NCBI GenBank assembly: GCA_963693005.1
Contig: OY843726.1
Span: forward strand, 310,001 to 374,000
Direction of reading: 5' to 3'
DNA from: Bodonicaedibacter sp963693005
Lineage (GTDB): Bacteria > Pseudomonadota > Alphaproteobacteria > UBA6184
DNA length: 64,000 bases
The position numbers and the translations under genes were made by a program. Below, one piece after another: positions 17,500 through 26,897 of the stretch (its first letter is position 1; the number at the start of each line of letters is the position of its first letter). The notes below the pieces were generated by a model. It did not search any database, was not told the DNA's origin, and saw only the letters and a program-made list of their open reading frames with translations.

Positions 17500-19500
17500 A
17501 TGAAAAAATTACTGTTCCCTATAATTATAATGTTAGCAACTATTGCTATTTATTGGTTTTTTAAAAAGGAGAATACCCCAAAAGTGAACACTTCAATGAT
17601 TTCAAGAAAAGAGCTATTTAGCAACCCTGGCAAAGCTGCAGTAAGAATGAGTCAGGACGGACAACAGGTCTCTTACTTAAGCAACCTTAATGGTGTTCTA
17701 AATATATTTATAGCCGATATTAAAACCCCAGAAAAAGCATCCCCAATTACGAATGATAAAGACAGAGGGATTCGAAAGTATTTTTGGTTGGCTGACAATG
17801 AACACATTGCCTATTTAAAGGATGACGGAGGTGATGAAAACTGGCGACTACATGTAGTTAATACAAAAACAAAACAAGACAAGATTTTTACCCCAGAAAA
17901 AACAACTGCTTTTGTCTATCATGTGTCTAAAACTGTTCCTGATCAAATCCTAATTGGAATAAACGACCGTGATCCTGCTTATCATGACGTATATCGCCTA
18001 AATATTGTTACTGGTGAAAAAACTCTGGTATATGAAAACAAAGATGAGTTCCGAAGCTTTACTTTTGATGATAATTACCGTCTGCGCTTTGTATCTAAAA
18101 CAACTGCAGCTGGAGGCAGCCAATATTTTAAAGCAATTCCGACAGATCTCCCCCGACAATATACCTGGGAAAGTTTTTTGGAGTATGGGCTTGAGGATCA
18201 ATTTACCAGCGGGTTACTCGGACTAACACATGATGGCAATACTCTTTATCTGTTAGATAGCCGCAATCAAGATCTTAACACTTTAAAATCAATTGACCTT
18301 AAAACAACCAAGTCAACAATTATTGCCGAAGCTAAACAATCTGAGATTTCAAGCTTCATGAGCGAACCGATTACAGGAAAAATTCAGGCCTACTCTATCA
18401 ACTACATTCAAAATGAGTGGCACTTCTTTGATGAGAAATTAAAGAGTGACTTTGATACCATTCAAAAATCTATTTCAGGCAAAGCCTCCATATTAAGTCG
18501 ATCTCTAGATGACAAAACTTGGATCATTGCAGATATTCGCGATGATGGGCCAGTTGGGTATTATCGATATAATAGACAGTACCAACAATTAACCTTCATG
18601 TTCCATAACAAAGACAATCTAATCAACTACAAACTTTCAAAAATGGATGGCGTTGAAATCCCTACACGTGACGGATTGACGATGATATCGTATTTAACAA
18701 AACCACTAAACACAACCCAACCTATGCCTTTGGTCGTTGTCGTACATGGTGGGCCAAGCCTAAGAGATTATTGGGGCTATGACCCTGAAGCACAATGGCT
18801 AGCCAGCCGGGGATATGCTGTATTGCAGATTAACTATCGAGGATCAACCGGATTTGGTAAAAAGTTTAAATCCGCCGGCGATCTAGAGTGGGGAGGCAAG
18901 ATGCATACCGACTTATTAGATGGCGTTAACTGGGCAATAAAAGAGGGTGTGGCTGACCCAAAGCGCGTAGCAATTTATGGCGCAAGCTATGGGGGCTATG
19001 CAGCCTTATGGGGAGCAACTCAATCTAGCGATGTTTTTAAATGCGCCGTAGATCTTGTTGGAGTATCAAACTTAGAAAGCTTTGTTAAAACAGTTCCCCC
19101 TTACTGGGCTTCATATCTAGAAATTTTATATAAACAAATCGGGGACCCCAGAACTGAGGAAGGACAACAACTTTTAAAAGACAGGTCACCACTAACCCAC
19201 GTTGATAAAATTAGTATCCCAGTGCTCGTTGCACAGGGAGAAAAAGACCCCCGAGTTGTAATGGCAGAGTCTGAACAAATTGCCGATGCTATGAAGGCAA
19301 GAAACTTAGAATATTTATATTTATTATTTAAAGATGAGGGGCATGGGTTCGCTCGACCTGAAAATCGATTAGCATTCTATGGTGTAGTCGAGCAGTTTCT
19401 AGCTGAACAACTAGGAGGAAATGCAGAACCATTAACTGATGAACTTTCAAAATCAACTGTTATTCCGTCACATATAAAGACTATAAAAGATCGATTTTAA
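17500..19500 (+). CDS. S9 family serine peptidase (prolyl oligopeptidase / acylaminoacyl-peptidase type)
   Basis: A 666-residue protein with an N-terminal membrane anchor or signal (LLFPIIIMLATIAIYWFF), a beta-propeller of about 380 residues (QDGQQVSYLSNLNGVLNIFI is one blade) and a C-terminal alpha/beta-hydrolase domain. The catalytic triad is complete: Ser about 496 in GASYGGYAAL, Asp about 583 in EKDPRV and His about 615 in DEGHGF. HGGPSLRDYWGYDPEAQWLA forms the oxyanion region. It probably degrades short peptides at or outside the inner membrane, useful in a host-derived diet (inference). It is a single gene closed by a strong terminator. Confidence 0.92.
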   Translation: MKKLLFPIIIMLATIAIYWFFKKENTPKVNTSMISRKELFSNPGKAAVRMSQDGQQVSYLSNLNGVLNIFIADIKTPEKASPITNDKDRGIRKYFWLADNEHIAYLKDDGGDENWRLHVVNTKTKQDKIFTPEKTTAFVYHVSKTVPDQILIGINDRDPAYHDVYRLNIVTGEKTLVYENKDEFRSFTFDDNYRLRFVSKTTAAGGSQYFKAIPTDLPRQYTWESFLEYGLEDQFTSGLLGLTHDGNTLYLLDSRNQDLNTLKSIDLKTTKSTIIAEAKQSEISSFMSEPITGKIQAYSINYIQNEWHFFDEKLKSDFDTIQKSISGKASILSRSLDDKTWIIADIRDDGPVGYYRYNRQYQQLTFMFHNKDNLINYKLSKMDGVEIPTRDGLTMISYLTKPLNTTQPMPLVVVVHGGPSLRDYWGYDPEAQWLASRGYAVLQINYRGSTGFGKKFKSAGDLEWGGKMHTDLLDGVNWAIKEGVADPKRVAIYGASYGGYAALWGATQSSDVFKCAVDLVGVSNLESFVKTVPPYWASYLEILYKQIGDPRTEEGQQLLKDRSPLTHVDKISIPVLVAQGEKDPRVVMAESEQIADAMKARNLEYLYLLFKDEGHGFARPENRLAFYGVVEQFLAEQLGGNAEPLTDELSKSTVIPSHIKTIKDRF

Positions 19501-19509
19501 TACAAAATT

Positions 19510-19537
19510 AGCCCCCTTATGGGGGCTGATTTTTTTC
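19510..19537 (+). terminator. Intrinsic terminator after the S9 peptidase
   Basis: AGCCCCC (19510-19516) pairs with GGGGGCT (19521-19527) around TTAT, followed by GA and seven Ts. Confidence 0.9.
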
Positions 19538-19545
19538 TTTTTAAT

Positions 19546-20229
19546 TTATTTAATTACCGAAAAAACCAAGTACAATGGCTTTCTGCCCTCTCTAATAGCC
19601 TTAGCCTCATAGCGAGTGTTTGGCCAGTCTAAGGGTTTATCAAAGGTGTATAATTCTTCTTTCAAATCGCTTCTTTGACGCAGATGCTTCAGCATCCACT
19701 CTTGATAATCTTCGTGATCTGTTGCAAAGCGCATTTCAGCACCTGCAACTAACTTAGGAATAACCAAATCTAAAATTTCACTCTGCACAAAACGGCGCTT
19801 ATGATGTCGTTTTTTAGGCCAAGGGTCTGCAAACATCAGATAAAAACGCTCTAACACATTATCTTGCAGTGATTGAAATACGTCCAAAGCATTTCCATTA
19901 AAAATACGAACATTTTTTAATTTTTTTTCGTCTAAATGAGAGAGTAAGGAAACAACACCATTTAAAAATGGTTCACATCCGATAATATTAATTCCGGGAT
20001 GATTTTTTGCTAAATTTGCTATATGCTCGCCCCCGCCAAAACCCACCTCCATCCAAACTGGCTGTTTGGTATCAAAGTAAATATTGGGAATTACTGGCAG
20101 GTCTGACTCAGGAATGTCAATACTCACCAACGGTAAAAGTTCTTCAAGTAATTTCCGCTGACGGTCAGTTAATAGGCGGCCTTGGCGCCGCCCATATGTA
20201 CGTGTAGTGTAGTCGTTAATATCAGTCAT
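19546..20229 (-). CDS. trmB: tRNA (guanine-N(7)-)-methyltransferase
   Basis: Makes m7G46 in tRNAs using SAM. The 227-residue protein has RQRKLLEELLPLVSID, the SAM motif EVGFGGGEHIANLA and the hallmark MFADPWPKKRHHKRRFVQ. Its start overlaps the metK stop by one base (TAATG), so it is cotranscribed with the gene that makes its methyl donor. Confidence 0.96.
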   Translation of the reverse strand: MTDINDYTTRTYGRRQGRLLTDRQRKLLEELLPLVSIDIPESDLPVIPNIYFDTKQPVWMEVGFGGGEHIANLAKNHPGINIIGCEPFLNGVVSLLSHLDEKKLKNVRIFNGNALDVFQSLQDNVLERFYLMFADPWPKKRHHKRRFVQSEILDLVIPKLVAGAEMRFATDHEDYQEWMLKHLRQRSDLKEELYTFDKPLDWPNTRYEAKAIREGRKPLYLVFSVIK

Positions 20230-21404
20230 TATGCGTGTATTAACAAGTGCGCAAACTCATGTCGCAATGTTTCAACTAAATCAACCTTTTCCCAAGAAAA
20301 TTCACCATTTGGACCAGGCGCACGACCAAAGTGACCATACGCAGAAGTTGGCGTATAAATTGGACGATTCAATTGCAAGTGTGTACGAATTCCTTTTGGA
20401 GTTAGATCCACAAAGTTTGCAATTTTACGTGCAACTTCATAAGCATCATCTAGGCGTCGGTGGTCATCAAAATCTACATAAATAGATAATGGATGTGCAA
20501 CTCCAATTGCATAAGACAGCTGTATTGTGCACTTGTCTGCAATACCTGAAGCAACAATGTTTTTTGCTAAATAGCGAGCCATATAGGCTGCTGATCTATC
20601 TACTTTTGTGGGGTCTTTTCCAGAGAATGCACCACCACCATGGGGGCACATACCACCATAGGTATCTACAATAATTTTACGCCCAGTAAGACCGGCATCA
20701 CCATCCGGCCCTCCAATAACAAATCGCCCAGTTGGGTTAACGTAGAAATCTTTCTCGTCACACATCCATCCTTCGGGCAGTGTGTTTTTAACTATAGGGC
20801 GTACAATTTCACGAATCTCGTCTGTCGTAACTCCTTCAGAATGCTGCGTAGAAACTACCACTGAGGTAGCCTTAATGGGCTTGTCTTCATGGTACAGTAA
20901 ACTTACTTGGCTTTTTGCATCTGGCCCTAAAATATCTAACCCATTATGGCGCAACTCAGCTAAGTCATGTAAAATCTTGTGGGAGTATTGAATCGGGGCA
21001 GGCATTAGCTCCGGAGTTTCTCGACATGCATACCCGAACATAATGCCTTGGTCGCCCGCACCTTCTTCTTTAGACTCATCCGAGTCTACTCCCATTGCAA
21101 TGTCTGCAGATTGCTGATGGACATGAACTTCAACTTCCATGTTCTGCCAATGAAACCCTTCTTGCTGGTAGCCAATATCTTTAACTGCCTTGCGGGCTAT
21201 GTCTTCCATTTGATCGTGCGTAATTGAACCACGCACCTCTCCTGCCAAAACCACACGATTTGTTGTAGCCATCGTTTCCACGGCCACACGCGCTAAGGGA
21301 TCCGCGGCTAAAAAAGCATCCAGAACGCTATCCGAAATTCGGTCACATACTTTATCCGGATGTCCCTCAGACACCGATTCACTGGTAAAAACAAACTCTT
21401 TCAT
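20229..21404 (-). CDS. metK: S-adenosylmethionine synthetase
   Basis: Forms SAM from methionine and ATP. The 391-residue protein has SVSEGHPDKVCDRISDSVLD (ATP and metal binding), GAGDQGIMFGYAC and GGGAFSGKDPTKVDRSAAY, all intact, and normal length. This organism can therefore make its own SAM, whereas several Rickettsia import it. It sits in a CDGSH-metK-trmB operon with 15 bases to the upstream gene. No SAM riboswitch was recognised upstream. Confidence 0.97.
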   Translation of the reverse strand: MKEFVFTSESVSEGHPDKVCDRISDSVLDAFLAADPLARVAVETMATTNRVVLAGEVRGSITHDQMEDIARKAVKDIGYQQEGFHWQNMEVEVHVHQQSADIAMGVDSDESKEEGAGDQGIMFGYACRETPELMPAPIQYSHKILHDLAELRHNGLDILGPDAKSQVSLLYHEDKPIKATSVVVSTQHSEGVTTDEIREIVRPIVKNTLPEGWMCDEKDFYVNPTGRFVIGGPDGDAGLTGRKIIVDTYGGMCPHGGGAFSGKDPTKVDRSAAYMARYLAKNIVASGIADKCTIQLSYAIGVAHPLSIYVDFDDHRRLDDAYEVARKIANFVDLTPKGIRTHLQLNRPIYTPTSAYGHFGRAPGPNGEFSWEKVDLVETLRHEFAHLLIHA

Positions 21405-21419
21405 TGTACTCTCTTCTTT

Positions 21420-21656
21420 TTAATTATTACATTCTTGATGGCTGCCATCACAGTATGGGGGGGTTTTAGTTTTCTTACACCCACATAACAATACTTCCTG
21501 AGCTTTATTTGTTTGAAATTTTACAGAACGCTTATCATACGCTTCTGTTCTATGTGCACCATCACATAACGGCTCAGTTCCAGAAAAACCACAACTACAC
21601 CAAGCGTAAATTTTACCCGGCTCAATCTGAAGTTTATATGGTTTTTTCTGTGACAT
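21420..21656 (-). CDS. Two-CDGSH-motif iron-sulfur protein
   Basis: A 78-residue soluble protein with two CDGSH-type [2Fe-2S] sites: CSCGFSGTEPLCDGAH at about residues 19-34 and CGCKKTKTPPYCDGSH at about 58-73, each with three Cys and one His ligand. It resembles the small tandem-CDGSH proteins of bacteria related to mitoNEET/Miner2. There is no targeting signal. Role unknown, probably electron transfer or cluster handling. First gene of an operon with metK and trmB. Confidence 0.9.
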   Translation of the reverse strand: MSQKKPYKLQIEPGKIYAWCSCGFSGTEPLCDGAHRTEAYDKRSVKFQTNKAQEVLLCGCKKTKTPPYCDGSHQECNN

Positions 21657-21820
21657 GTAACTCCACCTTACTTTTTTATTGCAATTAGTATAGGAATGTT
21701 TTTTACAAAATGCACGGTTTTTCTAGTGTTTTCTATTTAAAGTTTTAAAAACCTTAATACATATAAAGCACCTAGACACCCCTTATATCTTGGTATCAAT
21801 TGTCAACACACAACTATTAA

Positions 21821-22922
21821 TTATTCAGAATTTCCCTGACTCAAGTTGCTTTCCAAAAAGCCATCTATTTGCCCATTCAAAACAGCTTGCGTATTTCCAG
21901 TTTCATGCCCCGTACGCAAATCTTTTACCATTTGATATGGATGCAACACGTATGATCGGATTTGATTTCCCCAACCATTATCGCCTTTGTTTATAGATAC
22001 GGCCTGCGTTTCTTCTTCACGCTTCCGTATTTCGGCCTCATACAACCTAGACTTTAGAATCTTCATTGCAGACGCTTTGTTTTTGTGCTGTGAACGCTCA
22101 TTTTGACATTGAACTACAATCCCTGTCGGAATATGCGTAATTCGCACGGCTGAGTCTGTCGTATTGACATGTTGCCCGCCCGCACCAGATGCGCGATATG
22201 TATCAATTCGCAAATCTTTTTCTTCTACTACTATATCGATATTTGTGTCAATTTCAGGGTACACCCATACTGATGCAAAGCTTGTATGACGGCGAGCAGA
22301 TGAATCAAACGGAGAAATTCGAACTAATCTATGCACTCCAGATTCTTTCTTTAACCAGCCATAGGCCATCGATCCAGAAATTTTAATGGTTGCAGATTTA
22401 ATCCCAGCCTCTTCTCCAGCACTTTCTTCTAGATAGCTTACCTTATGTTTTTTAGACTCTGCCCAACGAACATACATACGAAAAAGCATTAAAGCCCAAT
22501 CTTGCGCTTCTGTACCACCTGCTCCCGAATGAACCTCCACAAAACATGAATTTGCATCCGCCTCCCCTGAAAGCAACGACTCTAATCGCAAACTATCAGA
22601 TCGCGTTAAAAGGGACTCTAAATGAGACTCAGCTTCAGCTACAAACGATATATCATCAGATTCATCTGCCAGTTCAGCTAAATCCTTTAAGTCTGACCAA
22701 CTATCTTGAATGTCTGTAATTTTGTAAACACTTGATTCTAACGTGTTTTTTTCTTTTAACAACCTCTGTGCAGCAGTCTGATCGTTCCAAATATCCGGAT
22801 TTTCGGCGTTAGAAGACAACTCATCAAGGCGAATTAATGCATTATCCCAGTCAAAGAAACCTCCGCAAAATTGTAAGATTATGTTCAATTTTGTCTAAAG
22901 TATCTTGCCACTCTTGGCGCAT
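21821..22922 (-). CDS. prfB: Peptide chain release factor 2, with programmed +1 frameshift
   Basis: Terminates translation at UAA and UGA. The true start is ATG 22922: the first 23 codons end with CTT then TGA (22853-22851), and the rest of the protein lies in the +1 frame, giving a product of about 366 residues. The main part has the stop-recognition tripeptide SPF in VRISPFDSSARR and the GGQ catalytic loop in ASGAGGQHVNTTDSAVR. The start overlaps the der stop by one base (TAATG), and the Shine-Dalgarno AGGAGG lies in the last codons of der. A caller without frameshift support would mis-start it at about 22888. Confidence 0.95.
22850..22864 (-). promoter_or_regulatory. RF2 autoregulatory frameshift site
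   Basis: On the minus strand GGAGG (22864-22860), 3 bases, CTT (22856-22854), TGA (22853-22851) and C. This matches the classical prfB signal: an internal Shine-Dalgarno 3 bases before a slippery CUU followed by UGA C. Low RF2 favours the +1 slip. Confidence 0.93.
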
Positions 22923-24286
22923 TACCGCCTCCTATCTTTTTTATGGAAGGGATTTTCACCTCCTCCCCTAAACACCAATCGCAAAGGCACTGAAGGTAAC
23001 TTGAATGACTCACGAATAGAGTTTATCAAGTACCGACGATAATCTTCGGGAACCTCTTTAGGTAAATTTGAAAACACGTGAAATGTCGGGGGACGTGTTT
23101 TAATTTGAGTTGCGTATTTTAGCTTAATTCTGCGCCCTTTAATTAACGGTGGCACATGTTCCGAAGTTGCATAGCTTAACCACTGGTTTAATTGCCCCGT
23201 TGTTAACCTTACATTCCACAAGTCATAGACTTTTAAAACTGAATCCATAAACTTAGACAGCCCAGTTTTTTCTAATGCAGACATTGTAATTACGGGCACT
23301 TGCTTTACCAAAGCAAAGTGATGTTCTAATTCATGGTAAATCTCGTCTAATATTTCTTTTGGTTTTTCTACCAAATCCCATTTGTTTAAAACTATAACTA
23401 ACGCACGCCCCTCATCTACCACGTGCCTAGCAATGTGCAAGTCTTGTTTTTCCAACGGAGAAGAAGCATCTAAAATAAGCGCCGCAACGTTGCAATATTG
23501 CACTGACCTTAACGCATCTGTAACTGCCAATTTTTCAATGGCTCCTGTTACATTTGCACGCTTCCGCTGACCAGCTGTGTCGACTAACTTAATCTGATAA
23601 TCTTTGTATTTCCAGTCTATTTTTATTGAATCTCGCGTTAGACCTGCCATAGGCCCTGTCAACTGACGGTCCTCTTGTAACAACGCATTCACTAAGGTTG
23701 ATTTGCCTACGTTTGGTCGACCAATCAACGCAAGGTCAATTTGTTTCTCCGAACGCTCAGCACCTTCGTCAGCATCAACATCTATTCCTGATAACTGTGC
23801 ACTTTCATTCAACGCAGCGTATAAATCTATTAATCCTTCACCATGCACTGCAGAAACATATGTGGGGTCACCAAGACCTAATTTAAATGCTGTGTAGTCT
23901 TGTTGAAAGCGCACACCTTCGGCCTTGTTGCCAACTAACACAACTGGCTTTGTATATGACCTCAGCTTGGCAGCTAAAGTTTCATCTAATGGTGTTACTC
24001 CATCACGGGCATCAAAAATAAACACAACTATATCTGCCTCGTCTACTGCACGAAAGGTCATTTCCTCCATTAATTGCTGAAGCTCACCTGACTTTTCTGC
24101 CTGTAAATCAGCTCCTGCAGTATCAATAATTTCAAATTTAAAATCAAAAAGATCCGCCTTACCATAACGACGATCCCGGGTTACTCCCGGCAAGTCGTGA
24201 ATAATTGCAGATTTCGATTGAGTTAAGCGATTAAAAAGGGACGACTTTCCAACGTTTGGCCGTCCCACAAATGCGATCCTGAGCAT
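22922..24286 (-). CDS. der: Double-GTPase ribosome assembly factor Der (EngA)
   Basis: Assists 50S ribosome assembly. The 454-residue protein has two complete G domains: GRPNVGKSSLFN with DLPGVTRDRRYG and DTAGAD, then GRPNVGKSTLVN with GLTRDSIKIDW, DTAGQR and NKWD. A C-terminal KH-like domain ends in a basic tail. Located behind yfgM-bamB as in E. coli and overlapping prfB. Confidence 0.97.
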   Translation of the reverse strand: MLRIAFVGRPNVGKSSLFNRLTQSKSAIIHDLPGVTRDRRYGKADLFDFKFEIIDTAGADLQAEKSGELQQLMEEMTFRAVDEADIVVFIFDARDGVTPLDETLAAKLRSYTKPVVLVGNKAEGVRFQQDYTAFKLGLGDPTYVSAVHGEGLIDLYAALNESAQLSGIDVDADEGAERSEKQIDLALIGRPNVGKSTLVNALLQEDRQLTGPMAGLTRDSIKIDWKYKDYQIKLVDTAGQRKRANVTGAIEKLAVTDALRSVQYCNVAALILDASSPLEKQDLHIARHVVDEGRALVIVLNKWDLVEKPKEILDEIYHELEHHFALVKQVPVITMSALEKTGLSKFMDSVLKVYDLWNVRLTTGQLNQWLSYATSEHVPPLIKGRRIKLKYATQIKTRPPTFHVFSNLPKEVPEDYRRYLINSIRESFKLPSVPLRLVFRGGGENPFHKKDRRR

Positions 24287-24297
24287 ATATTCCTATT

Positions 24298-25602
24298 TTA
24301 TTCGTATACAATAATATTATTATTTGGCGTCACAATATAACAGCGGCCATCTACAACTATGGGTGCCATAGCAATTTGATAATCCAACACAATTGTTTTT
24401 TCAATAATCCCAGTATCTGGATTCATCAACAACACAGTGCCATTACTACCAAATACAGCCAGCTTCCCAGACATCATTATTGGACCATACCAATAAATAG
24501 GAGCTTCAGATACTGAAAAATCTTCTTCAGCAATCTTCAATTGTTGCACCCACTTTACTTGCCCAGATGATTTTTTAATGCACATCATACGCTGTTGGTT
24601 GTCCAGCATAAACAGGTGTGAATTTTCAACTGCTGGCGTTTGAAGAGCTAATATTGGTTGTTCCCAAATACGACGTCCCGTATTAACATTATACGCAATA
24701 AAGTTTCCTGCGTGAGACGAAGCATAAATCACTCCTGAATCAATTACCGCTGGCGCATAAACATGTTGAATACTACTGATAATATTTCCTTGTGTTGCAC
24801 TCGAAAATTGATCCGACCACTGCTGGGTTCCAGCATGGTTAAACGCAGCAATTTCACCCGCAACAAATGGAGCAACCACCTGTTTTGCAGTAACACTAAC
24901 ATTGCTTCCACCTAATAGAATTGCTTCTTCTTGAACACTTTGATGCGTCCACTTCACGGCACCAGTTTTTAAATCACGCGCTTCTAACATATTATCAATA
25001 TTCGTAAAGTATACAGTGTCTTTGTATGCCCTTGGGGGGATGCGCGCAATATCCGACAACTGTTGCTTCCAGATAACCGCGCCGTCTTTCAACGAAATGG
25101 CAATTCCTTGATCTGAAGATAAACTTAAAAACCCCATATCTCCATAAATATTCATGCCAGATACAGACAAAGTGCGTTTTGCCGGGTTGGTCAAAACGTA
25201 GTCTTTACTCCAAACCAATGACTCTGTTGCTAAGTCATAGCATCTAACTACACCTTCGGTATCAACCATATACAATCGACCGTTTTGAATTAACGGCGCA
25301 TATAGTAACTGTTTACCCGACGACTCACCTTTGCCGCCATTAAAGCTAGTTACTTTAGAAAAAGTATTGCTAAATTGAACATGTGGGACCGTATAAGTTT
25401 CGTTATACCCCTGCATCGACCAGTTCTTTAAATTCAACGGCACAGAAAGCGCCACTTTATCTTTTTGAGCCCCAGGATCCGCAATGATAGTTTTAGCTTT
25501 TAAAGTTAACTCCTGTCGCTCGCCATCTAGAACTACCTTGTCGGAACACCCCGGCATTAATGTCGATAGAGAGATCAACGCAACCAATTTCTTATAATCC
25601 AT
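24298..25602 (-). CDS. bamB: Outer-membrane assembly lipoprotein BamB
   Basis: Subunit of the BAM complex that inserts outer-membrane beta-barrels. The 434-residue protein has a lipoprotein signal (LISLSTLMPGC, lipid-modified Cys about 19) and PQQ-like beta-propeller repeats such as GVVRCYDLATESLVWSKDY, AISLKDGAVIWKQQL and EARDLKTGAVKWTH. The order yfgM-bamB-der is conserved with gammaproteobacteria and supports the call. Its clients probably include the barrel proteins at 34967 and 44251 (inference). Confidence 0.92.
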   Translation of the reverse strand: MDYKKLVALISLSTLMPGCSDKVVLDGERQELTLKAKTIIADPGAQKDKVALSVPLNLKNWSMQGYNETYTVPHVQFSNTFSKVTSFNGGKGESSGKQLLYAPLIQNGRLYMVDTEGVVRCYDLATESLVWSKDYVLTNPAKRTLSVSGMNIYGDMGFLSLSSDQGIAISLKDGAVIWKQQLSDIARIPPRAYKDTVYFTNIDNMLEARDLKTGAVKWTHQSVQEEAILLGGSNVSVTAKQVVAPFVAGEIAAFNHAGTQQWSDQFSSATQGNIISSIQHVYAPAVIDSGVIYASSHAGNFIAYNVNTGRRIWEQPILALQTPAVENSHLFMLDNQQRMMCIKKSSGQVKWVQQLKIAEEDFSVSEAPIYWYGPIMMSGKLAVFGSNGTVLLMNPDTGIIEKTIVLDYQIAMAPIVVDGRCYIVTPNNNIIVYE

Positions 25603-25645
25603 ACAAACATACCCTTGTTATTAATTGTGTTTACGCTATATAAGT

Positions 25646-26359
25646 TTACTTTGAATCAACAGTCTTTATTTCAGGTGGTAATGTCGCCAATATCGCTCGA
25701 CAACGGTCAGCAATAGCCGACTCTGGGTCATTCGCCTCTGCGATCACAGTTTGGCAAGCCTCGCGCGCTGATTGAACTCGTCCATCCAACTTATGATAGT
25801 GAGCTAACAACTCTAATGCCAATAATCGTTTTGCATTTCCCTTTGCCGAAATTTTCTCCAAGCGCTGCAACAGTTGATCTTTAGGAACATCCGCAACAGT
25901 TTGCCCTATTGAATAATAGGCGGCTAAATACGTTCCCACATTTTGATACACCGACGGAAAGTCTGGGTTACTAGAAACCTCCCAGTAAATTTTTATTGCC
26001 TCTTCAAACGCTTTTTCATCACCTTTTTTAGCACCTAACAAATAAGATGCGCGTTGCATTTTCGCCATAACTGCATAGCCAATTGTGCCCGATGTCGCCG
26101 ACTGCTCAATTTGCTCCAATGCTTTCAGTCCATCTTCATACTTACGTTTCGACATAAATTCCAAAGCGTCAGCATATGCATTCGACATCTCCATACTTTG
26201 ATTCAGGTGATAGTTTTTATATAAACTAGACCCACCTACAAAGACTAAAACGGCCACAACAAAAGTGTAGAAATATCTCGAATACTTACGCCAAACAGCT
26301 AACAATCTATCTGTTCTAACGTCTTCGTTAACCTCTTGGACAAAATCCTTTTCACTCAT
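25646..26359 (-). CDS. YfgM-like TPR protein (SecYEG ancillary subunit)
   Basis: A 237-residue protein with a cytosolic N-terminus, one transmembrane helix (YFYTFVVAVLVFVGGSSLY, about residues 29-47) and a periplasmic helical TPR-like domain (MEMSNAYADALEFMSKRKYE, IKIYWEVSSNPDFPSVYQNV). This is the YfgM architecture, linked in E. coli to the Sec translocon and periplasmic chaperones. First gene of the yfgM-bamB-der-prfB operon, divergent from tadA. Confidence 0.82.
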   Translation of the reverse strand: MSEKDFVQEVNEDVRTDRLLAVWRKYSRYFYTFVVAVLVFVGGSSLYKNYHLNQSMEMSNAYADALEFMSKRKYEDGLKALEQIEQSATSGTIGYAVMAKMQRASYLLGAKKGDEKAFEEAIKIYWEVSSNPDFPSVYQNVGTYLAAYYSIGQTVADVPKDQLLQRLEKISAKGNAKRLLALELLAHYHKLDGRVQSAREACQTVIAEANDPESAIADRCRAILATLPPEIKTVDSK

Positions 26360-26390
26360 GGGTTTTCCTTTTTTGATCAGACCATACTAT

Positions 26391-26420
26391 GGTATACACT
26401 ATGATGTCCCTCGTAATCAA
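26391..26420 (-). promoter_or_regulatory. Possible promoter of yfgM-bamB-der-prfB
   Basis: Minus-strand TTGATT (26420-26415), an 18-base spacer and TATACC (26396-26391), about 30 bases before the yfgM ATG, with AAGGAAAA as ribosome binding site. Confidence 0.4.
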
Positions 26421-26423
26421 TCG

Positions 26424-26429
26424 TATACT
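26424..26429 (+). promoter_or_regulatory. TATACT -10 element placing the start site at the tadA ATG
   Basis: TATACT ends 6 bases before the tadA ATG (26436). With a standard -10 to +1 distance, transcription would begin at the A of the start codon. No Shine-Dalgarno and no good -35 are visible. A leaderless mRNA is possible. Confidence 0.35.
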
Positions 26430-26435
26430 GTATAG

Positions 26436-26888
26436 ATGCTAGCTAACTCAACTAAATATTGGGATCATTTGTTTGAACTCACAAATCAGGCCGCTCACTG
26501 TAACGAAATTCCCGTTGCAGCTTTAATTGCACATAAAAACAAAATTATTGCATCTGCCCACAACCTAGTAGAAACGCACCAAGACCCCACGCAACATGCA
26601 GAATTAATCGTCATAAAGACCGCAACAAAAGAACTCGGCAAATATTTAAATGAGTGTGATTTATATGTCAGCCTCGAACCCTGCCCAATGTGTGCGCATG
26701 CAATTCAACTCACTCAAATACGCAGGGTTTACTTTGGCGCTTACGACCCTCAAAGGGGGGGGATAGATCATGGAGAAGCATTACTCAAAAAGCTCAATCG
26801 AGTTGAAGCCTATGGAGGGTTTCATGAACAAGCATTTAATCATATTTTAAAAGGTTTTTTCAATACTGTCCGAAACACGCAATTTTAA
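26436..26888 (+). CDS. tadA: tRNA-specific adenosine deaminase
   Basis: Converts A34 to inosine in tRNA-Arg(ACG). The 150-residue protein has the zinc and proton-shuttle motif THAELIVI (HAE) and SLEPCPMCAHAIQ (PCxxC), with EIPVAALIAHKNKII before them, the TadA pattern. Length is normal. It is divergent from yfgM and convergent with a small secreted ORF. Confidence 0.93.
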   Translation: MLANSTKYWDHLFELTNQAAHCNEIPVAALIAHKNKIIASAHNLVETHQDPTQHAELIVIKTATKELGKYLNECDLYVSLEPCPMCAHAIQLTQIRRVYFGAYDPQRGGIDHGEALLKKLNRVEAYGGFHEQAFNHILKGFFNTVRNTQF

Positions 26889-26897
26889 GCACATCGA

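Noticed and set aside
21657..21820. SAM riboswitch upstream of the CDGSH-metK operon
   Set aside because: No recognisable SAM-I, SAM-II or SAM-V type core in the 164 bases; plain AT-rich sequence.
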